A stretch of 47,618 bases of DNA from Actinomycetota bacterium (GCA_030841035.1 JAVEDI010000071.1:1-47618); one strand, 5' to 3'. Shown: positions 1-9,852, counted from the first letter of the stretch. A program made the numbers and translations. The notes: generated from the sequence alone by a model not told the origin.

Positions 1-1256
1 CCACCGACCTGCTGGCCGGCGTTGAGCAACGCCGAGGCGATGCCCGCATCCTCGTGGGGGACACCCGCGACGGCTGAGCTCGTGAGCGCCACGAACGTCA
101 TGCCCATGCCGAACGCGACGCAGGCCAGCGAGGGCAGGATCACGCTGAGGTAGCTGGAGTGGACGTCCAGCCGGAGTCCGAGCATCAGCAGGCCGAGGCC
201 GGCGAGCGACGGGCCGACGAGCAGCAGCGGACGTGGGCCGATCTTCCCGAGCAGCTGGGATCCAACGCCGGCGCTGATGCCGATCAGGAACGTCATCGGC
301 AGAAACAGCAGACCCGACTTGACCGGACTGTAGCCGTTGACCTGCTGCATCCACAGGATCAGGAAGAAGAAGATCGCGAAGATCCCGGCGCCGACGAGCA
401 GCGAACCGAGGTCAGCCGCCAGGACGGTGCGCGAGCGGAAGAGCCGGAACGGCACGAGCGGGTTGTCGGAGCGGACCTGCACCGCGACGAACGACGCCAG
501 CAGTGCCGCGGCTAGCACCAGCATGCCGACCGTCTTGCCTGAGGCCCAGCCGTATTGGTTGCCCTTGACGAGGGCGTAGACCAGCGTCATGAGGCCGCCG
601 GTGACAAGCACTGCGCCGGGGATGTCGAAGCCCTTGGCGCGCTCGTCCTTGCTCTCGGGCACGAACGTGATGGCGCCGAAGATAGCGATCGCGGCGATCG
701 GCACGTTCACGAACAGCACCCAGCGCCAGGAGGCGTACTCGGTGAGGACGCCGCCGACGATCAGCCCGATCGCCGCCCCGCCACCGGAGAGCGCGCCGAA
801 GACGCCGAACGCCTTCGCGCGCTCCCTCGGCTCGGTGAAGGTGACCGTGACCAGCGACAGGGCGGCCGGCGCCATCAGTGCGGCGAACGCGCCCTGCAGG
901 GCACGCGCCGCGAACAGCAGCTCCTGGTTGGGTGCGATCCCGCCGAGCGCGGAGGCTCCGGCGAAGCCGAGCAGGCCGATGATGAACGTGCGCTTGCGCC
1001 CGGTGTAGTCGGCGATGCGCCCGCCCAGCAGCAGCAGGCCACCGAAGGCGAGCGTGTAGGCCGTGATCACCCACTGCCGGTTGGCGTCGGTGATGCCGAG
1101 GTCGCCCTGGGCCTGCGGCAGCGCGATGTTCACGATCGAGGCGTCCAGCACGATCATCAGCTGGGCGACGGCGATCACCGCCAGGGCGAGCCAGCGCCGA
1201 GGGTCGGGTGTGGCGGTGGCCGGCGTCGTGCCGGCGGCCGGGGCAGGGAGGGTCAC
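1..1256 (-). CDS. DHA2-family MFS drug exporter (3' part outside window)
   Basis: This is a partial gene: about 418 codons lie in the window and the C-terminal end runs off the left edge. The reverse-strand reading starts at a GTG (1256) behind an AGGAG-type ribosome site about 6 nt upstream. Residues 20-200 show the first hydrophobic helices of a major facilitator with the D1-type motif LDASIVNIALP in TM1, typical of the 14-helix EmrB/QacA (DHA2) proton-antiport family. A GGRIAD-x-x-GRKR loop between TM2 and TM3 is the MFS signature. Such proteins export hydrophobic drugs or metabolites across the cytoplasmic membrane; the substrate cannot be read from sequence. It lies on the same strand as the HAD gene upstream but is separated from it by 226 nt, so co-transcription is uncertain. 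Confidence 0.9.
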   Translation of the reverse strand, partial: MTLPAPAAGTTPATATPDPRRWLALAVIAVAQLMIVLDASIVNIALPQAQGDLGITDANRQWVITAYTLAFGGLLLLGGRIADYTGRKRTFIIGLLGFAGASALGGIAPNQELLFAARALQGAFAALMAPAALSLVTVTFTEPRERAKAFGVFGALSGGGAAIGLIVGGVLTEYASWRWVLFVNVPIAAIAIFGAITFVPESKDERAKGFDIPGAVLVTGGLMTLVYALVKGNQYGWASGKTVGMLVLAAALLASFVAVQVRSDNPLVPFRLFRSRTVLAADLGSLLVGAGIFAIFFFLILWMQQVNGYSPVKSGLLFLPMTFLIGISAGVGSQLLGKIGPRPLLLVGPSLAGLGLLMLGLRLDVHSSYLSVILPSLACVAFGMGMTFVALTSSAVAGVPHEDAGIASALLNAGQQVG

Positions 1257-1482
1257 GTCGTCTCCTGTGTGGCGGTGGTGAAAACGACACGGTGTCGCGC
1301 CGCGGGCGAGGCCAGGGACGCCTCTGGGGTGTAGCAACCACAGGTCGGTGAGTCTTCCGGGCCGGTCCGACAGTCGCGCGGGCCCCGAGGACCTGCTGTG
1401 GAGCAAAGGCGGACAAAGGCGGGCCCGACGCGCACGGACGTTCGCTGCGGGCGAACAGCAGCACCGGCCCGGTGCGCTCGGG

Positions 1483-2169
1483 TCAGGCCCGGTCGCGCAC
1501 GCCGAGCTCCTCCTTGTGCGCCAGGAGGTCGCGCGGGTCGTCGTACACCTGGAACGCGCTGGCCCGCTCCAGCTCCTCGCGGCCGTAGCCGCCGGTGAGC
1601 AGCCCCACCCCGAGCCCGCCCGCGCGCCGGGCGGCGAGCATGTCCCAGGTGCTGTCCCCGGCGATCATCGTGGTCGTGACGTCGACCTGGAGCAGGTCGG
1701 CGGCGGCAAGGAACAGGTCCGGGTCGGGCTTGGCCCACGCCACCTGGTCGCGGGTGACCATCGGGGTCGACCCGGGCAGCCCCAGCATGTCCAGCGCCGG
1801 GCGCGCCGTCACCGCCCGTCCGCTGGTGGCTATCGCCCATCGCACGCCGCGCTCGTCCAGCGCCGCGAGCAGCTCCCGGGCGCCGGGCAGCGGCTGCACG
1901 CTGGACATCGCCGACCCGTAGTGCGCGGCGTGGCGCTGCTGCAGCCACTCGGCCCGCTCGGGCTCGAGGCGCGCCCCGGTCTCGCGCACCAGGGCGGCGA
2001 CGAACAGGCCGCCGCTCATGCCGATGCGCCGGTGGATGCGCCACACGGGCAGGTCGATGCCCGCCTCCGACAGCGCCGCCCGCCAGGCGGTCACGTGCTG
2101 GTAGACGCTGTCGATCAGCGTCCCGTCGAGGTCGAACAGGAAGGCAGGGGGACCGGAGGGTCGAGTCAC
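1483..2169 (-). CDS. HAD-superfamily hydrolase, beta-phosphoglucomutase-like
   Basis: A 228-aa cytosolic protein of the haloacid dehalogenase superfamily, subfamily IA. Motif [10 protein letters not shown] (residues 12-20) supplies the nucleophile D13 and acid/base D15. A TSG motif II, a lysine in KPDPDLF (motif III) and [10 protein letters not shown] (motif IV) complete the phosphatase/phosphomutase site. A helical cap of about 60 residues follows motif I, as in phosphoglycolate phosphatases and beta-phosphoglucomutases. The start is GTG at 2169, with a GAGGTG-like site just upstream. It is divergent from cysD. The substrate is unknown; phosphosugar phosphatase is the family-level guess. Confidence 0.88.
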   Translation of the reverse strand: MTRPSGPPAFLFDLDGTLIDSVYQHVTAWRAALSEAGIDLPVWRIHRRIGMSGGLFVAALVRETGARLEPERAEWLQQRHAAHYGSAMSSVQPLPGARELLAALDERGVRWAIATSGRAVTARPALDMLGLPGSTPMVTRDQVAWAKPDPDLFLAAADLLQVDVTTTMIAGDSTWDMLAARRAGGLGVGLLTGGYGREELERASAFQVYDDPRDLLAHKEELGVRDRA

Positions 2170-2352
2170 GGGGCACCTCGCATCGAAGGGCTGGCGTCTA
2201 CAGGGCAGCGCGCCGTACGTCGGTCAGGATCGCCGCGCTCGCCACCGGCGCGCAGCCCACAGCGGAGGTGGATTTCGAGTCGAGGGACCTCGGCGGGCAG
2301 AATGACCCTTCGAGCCCCACCCGCTCCCTCCGATTGCCGAGGTAGGACCTGT

Positions 2353-3285
2353 ATGGCAGCCGTTGTCGCCACCCCCGAGGTCGTTGCCCCCGACGCCGTG
2401 CTCGACGCCCTCGAGGCCGAGGCGATCCACATCTACCGCGAGGTCGCTGGAGCGTTCCGCCGCCCGGTGCTGCTCTACTCGATCGGCAAGGACTCCTCGG
2501 TGCTGCTGCACCTCGCGGTCAAGGCGTTCGCCCCCGGGCGGGTGCCCTTCCCCGTGCTGCACATCGACACGGGGTGGAAGTTCCGCGAGATGATCGAGTT
2601 CCGCGACCGCACCGCCGCACAGCTCGGCCTCGATCTCATCGTGCACACCAACGAGGAGGGACGCGCGGAGGGCGTCACACCGTTCACCCACGGCACGCAC
2701 GAGTACACCCGCATCATGAAGACCGTGGCCTTGCGCCAGGCCCTCGATGCAGGCGGCTACGACGCCGCGATCGGCGGCGCGCGCCGCGACGAGGAGCGCT
2801 CACGCGCCAAGGAGCGGGTCTTCTCCCTGCGTGAGCCGGGCCACCGGTGGGAGCCCCGCAAGCAGCGGCCGGAGTTCTGGCGCACCGCCAACACGCAGCT
2901 GTCCGAGGGTCAGACGATGCGCGTGTTCCCGCTGTCGAACTGGACCGAGCTCGATGTCTGGCGCTACATCCAGCGGGAGAACATCCCGGTGGTCCCGCTG
3001 TACTTCTCCGAGCCCCGACCGGTCGTCGACCGCGGCGGTCAGCTGATCATGATCGACGACGATCGCTACCCGCTCGAGGACGGCGAGGCGCCGATGACCA
3101 AGGACGTCCGGTTCCGCACCCTCGGCTGCTACCCCCTCACGGCCGCCGTCGAGTCGCAGGCCACGGACCTGGACGCGCTCATCGCGGAGATGCTGGTGGA
3201 CCGGAGGTCCGAGCGCTCCGGGCGGCTCATCGACGGCGAGGGCGGCGGATCCATGGAGAGCAAGAAGACCGAGGGGTACTTCTGA
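2353..3285 (+). CDS. cysD: Sulfate adenylyltransferase subunit 2
   Basis: 310-aa catalytic subunit of the heterodimeric ATP sulfurylase, which adenylates sulfate to APS in the first step of assimilatory sulfate activation. The PP-loop ATP pyrophosphatase motif [10 protein letters not shown] sits near residue 43. Conserved family stretches include [23 protein letters not shown] and the C-terminal [10 protein letters not shown]. The ATG at 2353 follows GAGGTAGG by about 6 nt and matches the family N-terminus; the open frame extends far upstream but that part is not family-like. Its stop overlaps the cysNC start by one base, so the two are translationally coupled in one operon. Confidence 0.97.
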   Translation: MAAVVATPEVVAPDAVLDALEAEAIHIYREVAGAFRRPVLLYSIGKDSSVLLHLAVKAFAPGRVPFPVLHIDTGWKFREMIEFRDRTAAQLGLDLIVHTNEEGRAEGVTPFTHGTHEYTRIMKTVALRQALDAGGYDAAIGGARRDEERSRAKERVFSLREPGHRWEPRKQRPEFWRTANTQLSEGQTMRVFPLSNWTELDVWRYIQRENIPVVPLYFSEPRPVVDRGGQLIMIDDDRYPLEDGEAPMTKDVRFRTLGCYPLTAAVESQATDLDALIAEMLVDRRSERSGRLIDGEGGGSMESKKTEGYF

Positions 3286-5159
3286 TGGGCCCGACCGCGG
3301 CGCAGCACCCGATCGTGCGCGTGGTCGCGTGCGGCTCCGTCGACGACGGCAAGTCGACGCTGATCGGACGGCTGCTGGCGCAGACCGACAGCGTGCCCGA
3401 CGACATCCTCGACTACGCCCGCACCACGCGGCGCAGCGGTTCGACCATCCCCAAGGGGGAGGTCGACTACTCGATGCTGACCGACGGGCTCGAGGCCGAG
3501 CACGAACAGGGCATCACCATCGACGTGGCCTACCGCCACCTCTACCTGCCCTCGGGCCGGCGGGCCATCATCGCCGACGCCCCTGGTCACGAGCAGTACA
3601 CCCGCAACATGGCGGTCGCCGCCTCCACGGCCGACGTCGCCGTGCTGCTCGTCGACGCCGCGCGGGGCATCCGGGCGCAGACCCATCGCCATCTCACGGT
3701 GTGCGCCCTGATGGGTGTGCGCACGGTGATCGTCGCCATCAACAAGATGGACGCGGTGGACTTCCGGCACGTGGCATACGAAGAGCTCGCCGGTGGTGTA
3801 CGGGCAGCCGCGGCGAGGTTCGACCTCGACGAGGTGACGGTCATCCCGGTCAGCGCGCTCACCGGGGACAACGTGATCGAGCGCACCTCGACGATGCCGT
3901 GGTACCACGGGCCGAGCGTGCTCGAGACGCTGGCCGCCTGGCAGCCCTCGCCGGTCGCCGACGACCAGGTGGCGCCGTTCCGTCTGCCCGTGCAGTACAT
4001 CGTCCGGGCCGACAACTTCCGCGGCTACGCGGGCACGGTGGTCGCCGGCTCGGTGCGCCCCGGCGACAAGGTGTCGGTCAACGCGACCGGAGCGCCCGCG
4101 ACCGTCGAGCGGATCGTCACCTACGACGGTGACCTCGAGGAGGCGCACGCCGGTACGGCGGTGACGCTGACCCTCGAGACCGAGACGGACGTGACGCGGG
4201 GCGACCTGCTCGTCGCCCAACCCGACGCGTCAGGCGAGCGAGACTTCCCGCGCCCCGCGTCCGCGTTCGCGGCCGACCTGGTGTGGACGGGGACCGAGGA
4301 GCTGCGCCACGGTCGGTCCTACCTGCTGGTGGCCGGCTCGCTCGCGGTCCCGGCCGTCGTCACCGCGATCCGCAACCGCCGTGACGTCGTCTCCGGCGAG
4401 GAGATGGCCGCGCGGACGCTGAAGATGAACGACATGGGCCACGTCGAGATCGCCACGGACACGGCCATCCCTCTCGACGCCTACAGCCTCAGCCGTGACA
4501 CGGGCGGCTTCCTGCTCGTCGAGCGGGTCAGCCGGGACACCGTTGCAGCGGGCCTGACACGCCACGCCCTGCGCCGCGCCCACAACGTCGTACCCCACTC
4601 GTTCAGCGTCGACCGCGACGCCCGCGCCCGGCTCAAGGGCCAGAAGCCGCGCGTCCTGTGGCTCACGGGCTTGCCGGGTGCCGGCAAGTCGACCATCGCC
4701 GACGCGCTCGAGCGCAGGTTGCACGGCCTCGGGCTGCACACCTACGTGCTCGACGGCGATGGCGTCCGCACGGGCCTGAACAAGGACCTCGGGTTCACCC
4801 CCGAGGACCGGGCCGAGAACGTCCGGCGGGTCGCCGAGACCGCCAAGCTGATGCTCGATGCCGGGCTCATCGTCGTGGTCTCCCTCGTGTCGCCGTTCCG
4901 TGGCGACCGCCGCGCCGCGAAGGCGTTGTTCGCCGACGGTGACTTCGTCGAGGTGTGGGTGGACACCCCCGCCGACGTCGTCGTCGAGCGCGACCCGAAG
5001 GGCCTCTATGCCAAGGCCAAGGCGGGCACGCTGCCGAACATGACCGGCGTGGGTCAGGGTTACGAGCCGCCGGAACACCCCGACCTCGTCGTCAAGGGTG
5101 CGGGCGAGGTCGACGATGCCGTCGACCTGCTGATCGGCGCGCTCGAGGTCACTCACTGA
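3285..5159 (+). CDS. cysNC: Bifunctional sulfate adenylyltransferase subunit 1 / adenylylsulfate kinase
   Basis: 624-aa fusion. Residues 1 to about 430 are CysN, an elongation-factor-like GTPase with G1 GSVDDGKST (17-25), DAPGHEQ (G3) and NKMD (G4) followed by beta-barrel domains; it couples GTP hydrolysis to APS synthesis by CysD. Residues about 450-624 are APS kinase (CysC) with Walker A GLPGAGKS at 462-469, an LDGD motif and an SLVSPFR stretch, converting APS to PAPS. The fusion is common in actinobacteria. The start overlaps the cysD stop (TGATG). No PAPS/APS reductase or sulfite reductase gene is in the window, so later steps of sulfate reduction must be encoded elsewhere. Confidence 0.97.
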   Translation: MGPTAAQHPIVRVVACGSVDDGKSTLIGRLLAQTDSVPDDILDYARTTRRSGSTIPKGEVDYSMLTDGLEAEHEQGITIDVAYRHLYLPSGRRAIIADAPGHEQYTRNMAVAASTADVAVLLVDAARGIRAQTHRHLTVCALMGVRTVIVAINKMDAVDFRHVAYEELAGGVRAAAARFDLDEVTVIPVSALTGDNVIERTSTMPWYHGPSVLETLAAWQPSPVADDQVAPFRLPVQYIVRADNFRGYAGTVVAGSVRPGDKVSVNATGAPATVERIVTYDGDLEEAHAGTAVTLTLETETDVTRGDLLVAQPDASGERDFPRPASAFAADLVWTGTEELRHGRSYLLVAGSLAVPAVVTAIRNRRDVVSGEEMAARTLKMNDMGHVEIATDTAIPLDAYSLSRDTGGFLLVERVSRDTVAAGLTRHALRRAHNVVPHSFSVDRDARARLKGQKPRVLWLTGLPGAGKSTIADALERRLHGLGLHTYVLDGDGVRTGLNKDLGFTPEDRAENVRRVAETAKLMLDAGLIVVVSLVSPFRGDRRAAKALFADGDFVEVWVDTPADVVVERDPKGLYAKAKAGTLPNMTGVGQGYEPPEHPDLVVKGAGEVDDAVDLLIGALEVTH

Positions 5160-5168
5160 CCGATCCAG

Positions 5169-5174
5169 TAGGTT
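5169..5174 (+). promoter_or_regulatory. -10-like hexamer TAGGTT before plsC-like gene
   Basis: TAGGTT ends 6 nt before the GTG at 5181 and no Shine-Dalgarno is present, the arrangement expected of a leaderless mRNA. It follows the end of cysNC by about 10 nt, so the acyltransferase may have its own promoter. Confidence 0.45.
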
Positions 5175-5180
5175 CCCCTC

Positions 5181-5957
5181 GTGGCTGAGCTCGTGTACCG
5201 CCCTGTCATCGGGCTCGCGCGCGCGGTGTTCGCGGCGCAGGGTCTGCGCTTCACCATCGAGGGCACCGAGAACGTGCCCCGTGAGGGTGGTGCGGTGATG
5301 GTCGTCAACCACATCGGCTACCTGGACTTCACCTACGCCGGGCTGGCCGCGCTGCCTTCGGGGCGTCTCGTGCGTTTCATGGCCAAGCAGGAGGTCTTCG
5401 ACCATCGGGTCAGCGGCCCCCTGATGCGTGGCATGCACCACATCCCGGTCGACCGGGAGGCGGGGTCCACGTCTTACCGGCTGGCCCTGGCCGCGCTGAA
5501 GGCCGGCGAGATCGTCGGAGTGTTCCCGGAGGCCACCATCAGCCGGTCGTTCGAGCTGAAGGAGTTCAAGCCCGGCGCATTGCGCCTCGCCGCCGCTGCC
5601 CGCGTGCCGGTGCTGCCCACGGTCGTCTGGGGGTCGCAGCGGATCTGGACGAAAGGGCGCCCGAAGCGGATGGGACGCACCCGTACGCCGATCACCGTGC
5701 GGGTGGGCGAGCCGCTGTCCGTCGCACCACGCGACGACCAGGCGGCCGTCGCGGCGACACTGCGTGCCCGCATGACCGAGCTGCTGCACGCCGCGCAGGA
5801 GCGTTACCCCGATCGGCCGGGGTCCGAGGCCGACAGCTGGTGGCAGCCGGTCCGGCTCGGCGGCACCGCGCCCACCCCCGAGGAGGCGGCGCGGCTGGAC
5901 GAGCAGGATCGGGCGGCCCGGGTCCTGCGTCGCGCCGAGCGGGAGCGCAAGCGCTGA
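5181..5957 (+). CDS. 1-acyl-sn-glycerol-3-phosphate acyltransferase-like (PlsC family)
   Basis: 258-aa membrane-associated acyltransferase that would transfer an acyl chain to lysophosphatidate or a related lysophospholipid. The catalytic NHxxxxD box is NHIGYLD (43-49). FPEAT (115-119) is the third acyltransferase block, with alanine in place of the usual glycine. The P-loop-like VPVLPTVVWG follows. An N-terminal hydrophobic stretch is short, so attachment is probably peripheral. The C-terminal 40 residues are charged and helical and lie outside the family core. The start GTG 5181 has no Shine-Dalgarno but a -10-like hexamer 6 nt upstream. The exact acceptor lipid cannot be assigned. Confidence 0.9.
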   Translation: MAELVYRPVIGLARAVFAAQGLRFTIEGTENVPREGGAVMVVNHIGYLDFTYAGLAALPSGRLVRFMAKQEVFDHRVSGPLMRGMHHIPVDREAGSTSYRLALAALKAGEIVGVFPEATISRSFELKEFKPGALRLAAAARVPVLPTVVWGSQRIWTKGRPKRMGRTRTPITVRVGEPLSVAPRDDQAAVAATLRARMTELLHAAQERYPDRPGSEADSWWQPVRLGGTAPTPEEAARLDEQDRAARVLRRAERERKR

Positions 5958-5983
5958 ACGCGCTCCTGGCGGGTCAGCCGCGC

Positions 5984-5989
5984 TAGCCT
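5984..5989 (+). promoter_or_regulatory. -10-like hexamer TAGCCT before anti-sigma-type gene
   Basis: TAGCCT ends 6 nt before GTG 5996 and there is no Shine-Dalgarno, which fits leaderless transcription of the signalling cluster's first gene. Confidence 0.45.
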
Positions 5990-5995
5990 TGCCGC

Positions 5996-6424
5996 GTGCA
6001 CGTGCTCGAGCTCCCGCCCAGCACGGAGAGCGTCCCTGCCGCGCGGCGCTTCGTCAGGGCGCAGCTTTCGTCTGCGCACGTCGACGTGGACACCGCCGCC
6101 CTGCTCGTCTCCGAGGTCGTGACCAACGCCGTCCTGCACGCCAGGACCGCGCTCACGCTGTCCGTCGGCGAGATCGGCACGGTGGCCCACATCGAGGTGG
6201 CCGACGGCTCACCCCGGCGGCCTCGGCTGCACGCGTTCTCGCCGACGTCCGGCACCGGCCGAGGGCTGCGCATGCTCGACCAGCTGGCCGAGCGGTGGGG
6301 TGTCAAGGTTGATCCCGTCACGGGCGGCAAGGTCGTGTGGTTCGACGTCGGTGAGCCGTCGGAGGAGGCCTGGGCGGACGGGAGCCATGACTGGCTCGCC
6401 GAGGGCGTCCTCGATGAGCACTGA
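5996..6424 (+). CDS. ATP-binding anti-sigma-type protein (HATPase_c_2 / RsbW-SpoIIAB-like)
   Basis: 142-aa single-domain GHKL ATPase of the kind that phosphorylates STAS anti-anti-sigma factors or holds sigma factors in partner switching. The N-box is LLVSEVVTNAVLHA, the G1 box EVADGSPRRPR and the G2 box TGRGLRMLDQL. There is no transmembrane segment. The gene directly precedes a receiver-SpoIIE phosphatase gene, the usual antagonist in such switches, which supports a role in stress signalling. The only STAS partner in the window is about 18 kb away at 24615-24995. No sigma factor gene is nearby. Confidence 0.85.
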   Translation: MHVLELPPSTESVPAARRFVRAQLSSAHVDVDTAALLVSEVVTNAVLHARTALTLSVGEIGTVAHIEVADGSPRRPRLHAFSPTSGTGRGLRMLDQLAERWGVKVDPVTGGKVVWFDVGEPSEEAWADGSHDWLAEGVLDEH

Positions 6425-6598
6425 GAGCCGCGCGGCCACGTGGCCTGAACACGTCGGCGGCGCGGGGCTGACCGGGGGTCGCCTTCCGCACCGAGAGGCC
6501 CGGCAGGTCTGCGATGATCGTGGTCCGTCGAGAGTGTGGCGTCCCCCACCGAGGGTCGCCGCCACCGGGACCGAGCCGCCGAGAGGAGCACGCGCGAC

Positions 6599-7822
6599 GT
6601 GAGCGAGACCAGCGCGAGCCCCATCGAGCGCCTCACGGCACCGGGTCTCACGACGGTGCTCCTCGTCGAGGACGACGAGGGCGACGCGTTCCTGGTGCGC
6701 GAGCTCCTGATCGACGCGGCGCCCGACATCGAGATCGAGCGCGTGAGCACGTTCGCCGAGGCCAGCCTGGTGCTGCCCGGCCGGTTCGACTGCGTCCTGC
6801 TCGACCTCGGCCTGCCCGACGCCCAGGGCCTGGAGGCCCTGCGGCTGGTGCTCGAAGCGGCTCCCAGCCTCGCCGTGCTGGTGCTCACCGGTCTCGCCGA
6901 CGAGTTCCACGGCATGGAGGCTGTCGCCTCCGGGGCGCAGGACTACCTGGTCAAGGGCAACATCGACGGTGAGCTGCTCCGGCGCGCCATCCGCTACGCC
7001 GTGGAGCGCAAGCGAGCCGACGAGTCGATGCGCCGGCTGTACGCCTCGGAGGCACGCGCCGCGGAGAACGCCCGGCTCGAGAGGGGGCTGTTGCCGCAGC
7101 CGCTGATCCGCGACGGGGGGGTGCAGGTCGTGGCGCGCTACACCCCCGGGCGCCACCAGTCGGTGCTGGGCGGTGACTTCTACGACGTCGTGGAGTGCGA
7201 CGACGGCGCGCTGTTCCTGCTCATCGGTGACGTCGCGGGTCATGGTCCGGACGAGGCTGCCCTGGGTGTCTGCCTGCGCATCGCCTGGCGCACCCTGGTG
7301 CTCGCCGGTGTCGACCCCGAGACGATCCTGCCGTCGATGGCGGCGGTGCTCGCGACCGAGCGCGGCTCGGACGAGGTCTTCGCCACCGTCACGATGGCCC
7401 GGGTCACGCCGGCCGAGGGACGGGTACGGTTCTGGTTCGCCGGGCACCCCCTTCCCGCGCTGATCGTGGGCGAGGTCGTGCGTGAGGTCCCCCTCGAGCC
7501 CACCGGGATAGCGCTGGGCATCGACGAGGCAGCGGAGTGGACCGGCGTGGACGTCGACGTACATCCCGAGACGCGGCTGCTGCTGTTCACCGACGGGCTT
7601 ATCGAGGGCTTCACCGACTCGGGCTCCCGCAGCCGGCTCGGCGACGAAGGGCTGCGCGTGCTGCTCAATGCGCGGCTCGCGGCCGGCGCCCAGGGACACG
7701 ACCTCGTCGAAGGCCTGCTCCACGACGTGCGCGCACTGAACGAGGGTGACCTCACCGACGACGTCGCCATCCTCCTCGTCTCGTGGTTGGACCCGTCGAA
7801 CGGCTCGGACCGGCCGGAATGA
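6599..7822 (+). CDS. Response regulator fused to SpoIIE/PP2C serine phosphatase
   Basis: 407-aa cytosolic protein. Residues 18-135 form a receiver domain with acidic pocket VEDDEGD, phospho-acceptor D69 in CVLLDLGLPD, T97 and K119. A short helical linker (140-165) leads to a SpoIIE/RsbU-type PP2C domain (175-403) with metal ligands in GGDFYDV (D193) and IGDVAGHG (D211), plus FAGHPLP, LFTDGLIEG and DDVAILL. All catalytic residues are present. It would dephosphorylate a STAS anti-anti-sigma factor when its receiver is phosphorylated. The GTG at 6599 is preceded by GAGAGGAG 9-10 nt upstream. Its TGA overlaps the start of the histidine kinase by 4 nt, making that kinase the likely partner. Confidence 0.93.
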   Translation: MSETSASPIERLTAPGLTTVLLVEDDEGDAFLVRELLIDAAPDIEIERVSTFAEASLVLPGRFDCVLLDLGLPDAQGLEALRLVLEAAPSLAVLVLTGLADEFHGMEAVASGAQDYLVKGNIDGELLRRAIRYAVERKRADESMRRLYASEARAAENARLERGLLPQPLIRDGGVQVVARYTPGRHQSVLGGDFYDVVECDDGALFLLIGDVAGHGPDEAALGVCLRIAWRTLVLAGVDPETILPSMAAVLATERGSDEVFATVTMARVTPAEGRVRFWFAGHPLPALIVGEVVREVPLEPTGIALGIDEAAEWTGVDVDVHPETRLLLFTDGLIEGFTDSGSRSRLGDEGLRVLLNARLAAGAQGHDLVEGLLHDVRALNEGDLTDDVAILLVSWLDPSNGSDRPE

Positions 7823-9444
7823 AGCAGTGGTCCCTGCGCCGGATGCTCGGCGCTCTGCTCGTCGTTGCGGCACTCGTCACGGTCGTCATCGTGGCCGTGG
7901 TGTCCACCGCGCTCGTGCGCCTGGACGACGCTCGCCGCGACCGGGTGGACGTCTACGGACCCGCCCTGCTCGCCAGCGAGACGCTCGCCAAGGCCTACTC
8001 CGACCAGGAGACCGGCGTACGCGGCTTCGTCGCGAGCGGGCAGAAGAGCTTTCTCGCCCCCTACACGCGGGGCCGCGCGGACGAGCGCGGGCAGGAGCGG
8101 GTCCTGCGCCGCCTGCTGGCCCAGCGTCGCGATCTGCTCGAACGGGTCGACGCCGTCGCGGCCCGCGCGCGCGACTGGCAGCACACGGTTGCCGACCCGG
8201 CTGTCCGGGTCACCGAGCTGGCGGGACCCCGGCGTACCTCGAACCAGGCGATCGAGGAGGGGAAGGACAAGTTCGATGCTGTGCGTGCCGCCGTGGCGGA
8301 CCTGCAAGGTCCGCTGCGCCACTCACGCGACGTAGCCTCCGCCACCCTCGACCAGCAGCTCGTCCTGCTCCGCCTCGTGCTGTTGGCGTCCCTGGTCCTG
8401 CTCGTCCTGGTCGGTGCCTCCACCGCCATCGCGCTGCGGCGCTGGGTGCGCGACCCGCTGAGCCGGCTCGGGCACGAGGTCGACATCGTCGAGCGCGGCG
8501 ACCTGGCACACGCCGTCGATGTCGGCGCCGCGCCTGCCGAGATCCGCATGTTGTCCCAGCAGATCGACGGCATGCGCCTGCGGATCGTGCAGGAGTACGC
8601 CGTCGCCGAGCAGGCCCGCATGGACGCGATCGCTGCACGCGCGCTCATCGAGGAGCAGGCCCTGGATCTGCAGCGCTCGAACACGGAGCTCGAGCAGTTC
8701 GCCTACGTCGCCTCCCACGATCTGCAGGAGCCGCTGCGCAAGGTGGCGAGCTTCTGCCAGCTGCTGGAGCGCCGCTACAAGGGTCAGCTCGACGAGCGCG
8801 CCGACCAGTACATCGTCTTCGCGGTCGACGGTGCCAAACGCATGCAGCAGCTCATCAACGACCTGCTCGCCTTCTCGCGTGTGGGGAGACTCACCACCCA
8901 CTTCACCCTCGTGAACCTCGAGGACAGCCTGTCCCAGGCGCTGCGGCAGCTGGAGGTGAGCGTCGAGGAGTCGGGAGCCACCATCATCCACGAGCCGCTC
9001 CCGACGGTCCTCGGCGACCCTACGCTGCTGGTGCAGCTGTTCCAGAACCTGCTCGGCAATGCCGTGAAGTTCCGCGGCGAGAACGCACCGGTCGTGCGGG
9101 TCGGCGTACGTCGCGACGGGGACATGTGGGAGATGTCCTGTGCTGACAACGGCATCGGCGTCGAGGAGCAGTACGCCGACAAGATCTTCGTGATCTTCCA
9201 ACGCCTGCACGGCCGCGACGTCTACGGTGGCACGGGCATCGGCTTGGCCATGTGCAAGAAAATCGTGGAGTTCCACGGCGGCCGGATGTGGCTCGACCAC
9301 TCCGCGCCGGAGGGCGCGACGTTCCGCTGGACGGTTCCCGTCCAGCAGATCAGTACGAACAGTGACGAGGAGAGGACGACCGATGACGGTGTCGCCGCCG
9401 AGCCGGCAGATCGAGGTGCTGTTGGTGGAGGACGACCCTGGTGA
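7819..9444 (+). CDS. CHASE3-HAMP sensor histidine kinase
   Basis: 541-aa membrane sensor. TM1 spans about residues 9-31. An extracytoplasmic CHASE3 domain follows ([13 protein letters not shown] motif), then TM2 at about 180-205, a HAMP linker and a coiled coil. The HisKA phospho-acceptor is H300 in [12 protein letters not shown], the phytochrome-like class. The ATPase domain has the N box ([11 protein letters not shown]), G1 (CADNGIGV) and G2 (GGTGIGLAM). ATG 7819 overlaps the preceding stop (ATGA). The last ~20 codons overlap the downstream response regulator by 62 nt; the tail is glycine- and acid-rich and probably not structured. It likely acts with both adjacent receivers. Confidence 0.93.
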   Translation: MKQWSLRRMLGALLVVAALVTVVIVAVVSTALVRLDDARRDRVDVYGPALLASETLAKAYSDQETGVRGFVASGQKSFLAPYTRGRADERGQERVLRRLLAQRRDLLERVDAVAARARDWQHTVADPAVRVTELAGPRRTSNQAIEEGKDKFDAVRAAVADLQGPLRHSRDVASATLDQQLVLLRLVLLASLVLLVLVGASTAIALRRWVRDPLSRLGHEVDIVERGDLAHAVDVGAAPAEIRMLSQQIDGMRLRIVQEYAVAEQARMDAIAARALIEEQALDLQRSNTELEQFAYVASHDLQEPLRKVASFCQLLERRYKGQLDERADQYIVFAVDGAKRMQQLINDLLAFSRVGRLTTHFTLVNLEDSLSQALRQLEVSVEESGATIIHEPLPTVLGDPTLLVQLFQNLLGNAVKFRGENAPVVRVGVRRDGDMWEMSCADNGIGVEEQYADKIFVIFQRLHGRDVYGGTGIGLAMCKKIVEFHGGRMWLDHSAPEGATFRWTVPVQQISTNSDEERTTDDGVAAEPADRGAVGGGRPW

Positions 9445-9829
9445 CGTGCTGATGACCCGAGAGGCGTTCCAGGACTACAAGCTGGCCAACCAGCTGCACG
9501 TCGTGCACGACGGGGCCGAAGCGATGGCGTTCCTGCGCCGGGAGGGCGATTACTCGGGGGCGCCGCGGCCCGACCTCGTGCTGCTGGACCTCAACCTGCC
9601 GCGCATGGACGGGCGCGAGGTGTTGCAGGCCGTCAAGTCCGACCCCGAGCTCGCCAGCATCCCCGTGGTCGTCCTCACCACCTCCGAGGCGGAGGAAGAC
9701 GTCCTGCGCAGCTACTCCCTGCACGCCAACGCGTACGTCACGAAACCGGTGGACTTCGAGCGGTTCATCGAGGTGGTCCGACAGATCGACGAGTTCTTCG
9801 TCACCGTGGTACGCCTCCCGAAGCGCTGA
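9383..9829 (+). CDS. Single-domain response regulator (Rcp1-like)
   Basis: 148-aa receiver-only protein with pocket VEDDPGD, phospho-acceptor D69 in [14 protein letters not shown] switch and K121 in YVTKPVDF. The NLPRMDG and KPVDFERF spacing is typical of the Rcp1 family paired with phytochrome-class kinases, matching the H-box type of the upstream kinase. ATG 9383 is chosen because GAGGAGAGG lies 8-12 nt upstream and the protein then begins directly before the first receiver strand. It overlaps the kinase by 62 nt. With no output domain it may act as a phosphate sink, or by docking to another protein. Confidence 0.92.
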   Translation: MTVSPPSRQIEVLLVEDDPGDVLMTREAFQDYKLANQLHVVHDGAEAMAFLRREGDYSGAPRPDLVLLDLNLPRMDGREVLQAVKSDPELASIPVVVLTTSEAEEDVLRSYSLHANAYVTKPVDFERFIEVVRQIDEFFVTVVRLPKR

Positions 9830-9852
9830 GCGCGCCGGGGCGGCACCGCAGG

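Noticed and set aside
2302-2352. In-frame upstream start or Cys-containing leader peptide before cysD
   Set aside because: The stretch has only two cysteines, is in frame with cysD and lacks a stop, so it is not a separate attenuator peptide; the ribosome site favours ATG 2353.
4230-5789. 519-codon minus-strand frame opposite cysNC and the acyltransferase
   Set aside because: Composition is typical of an antisense shadow and it covers two well-supported genes.
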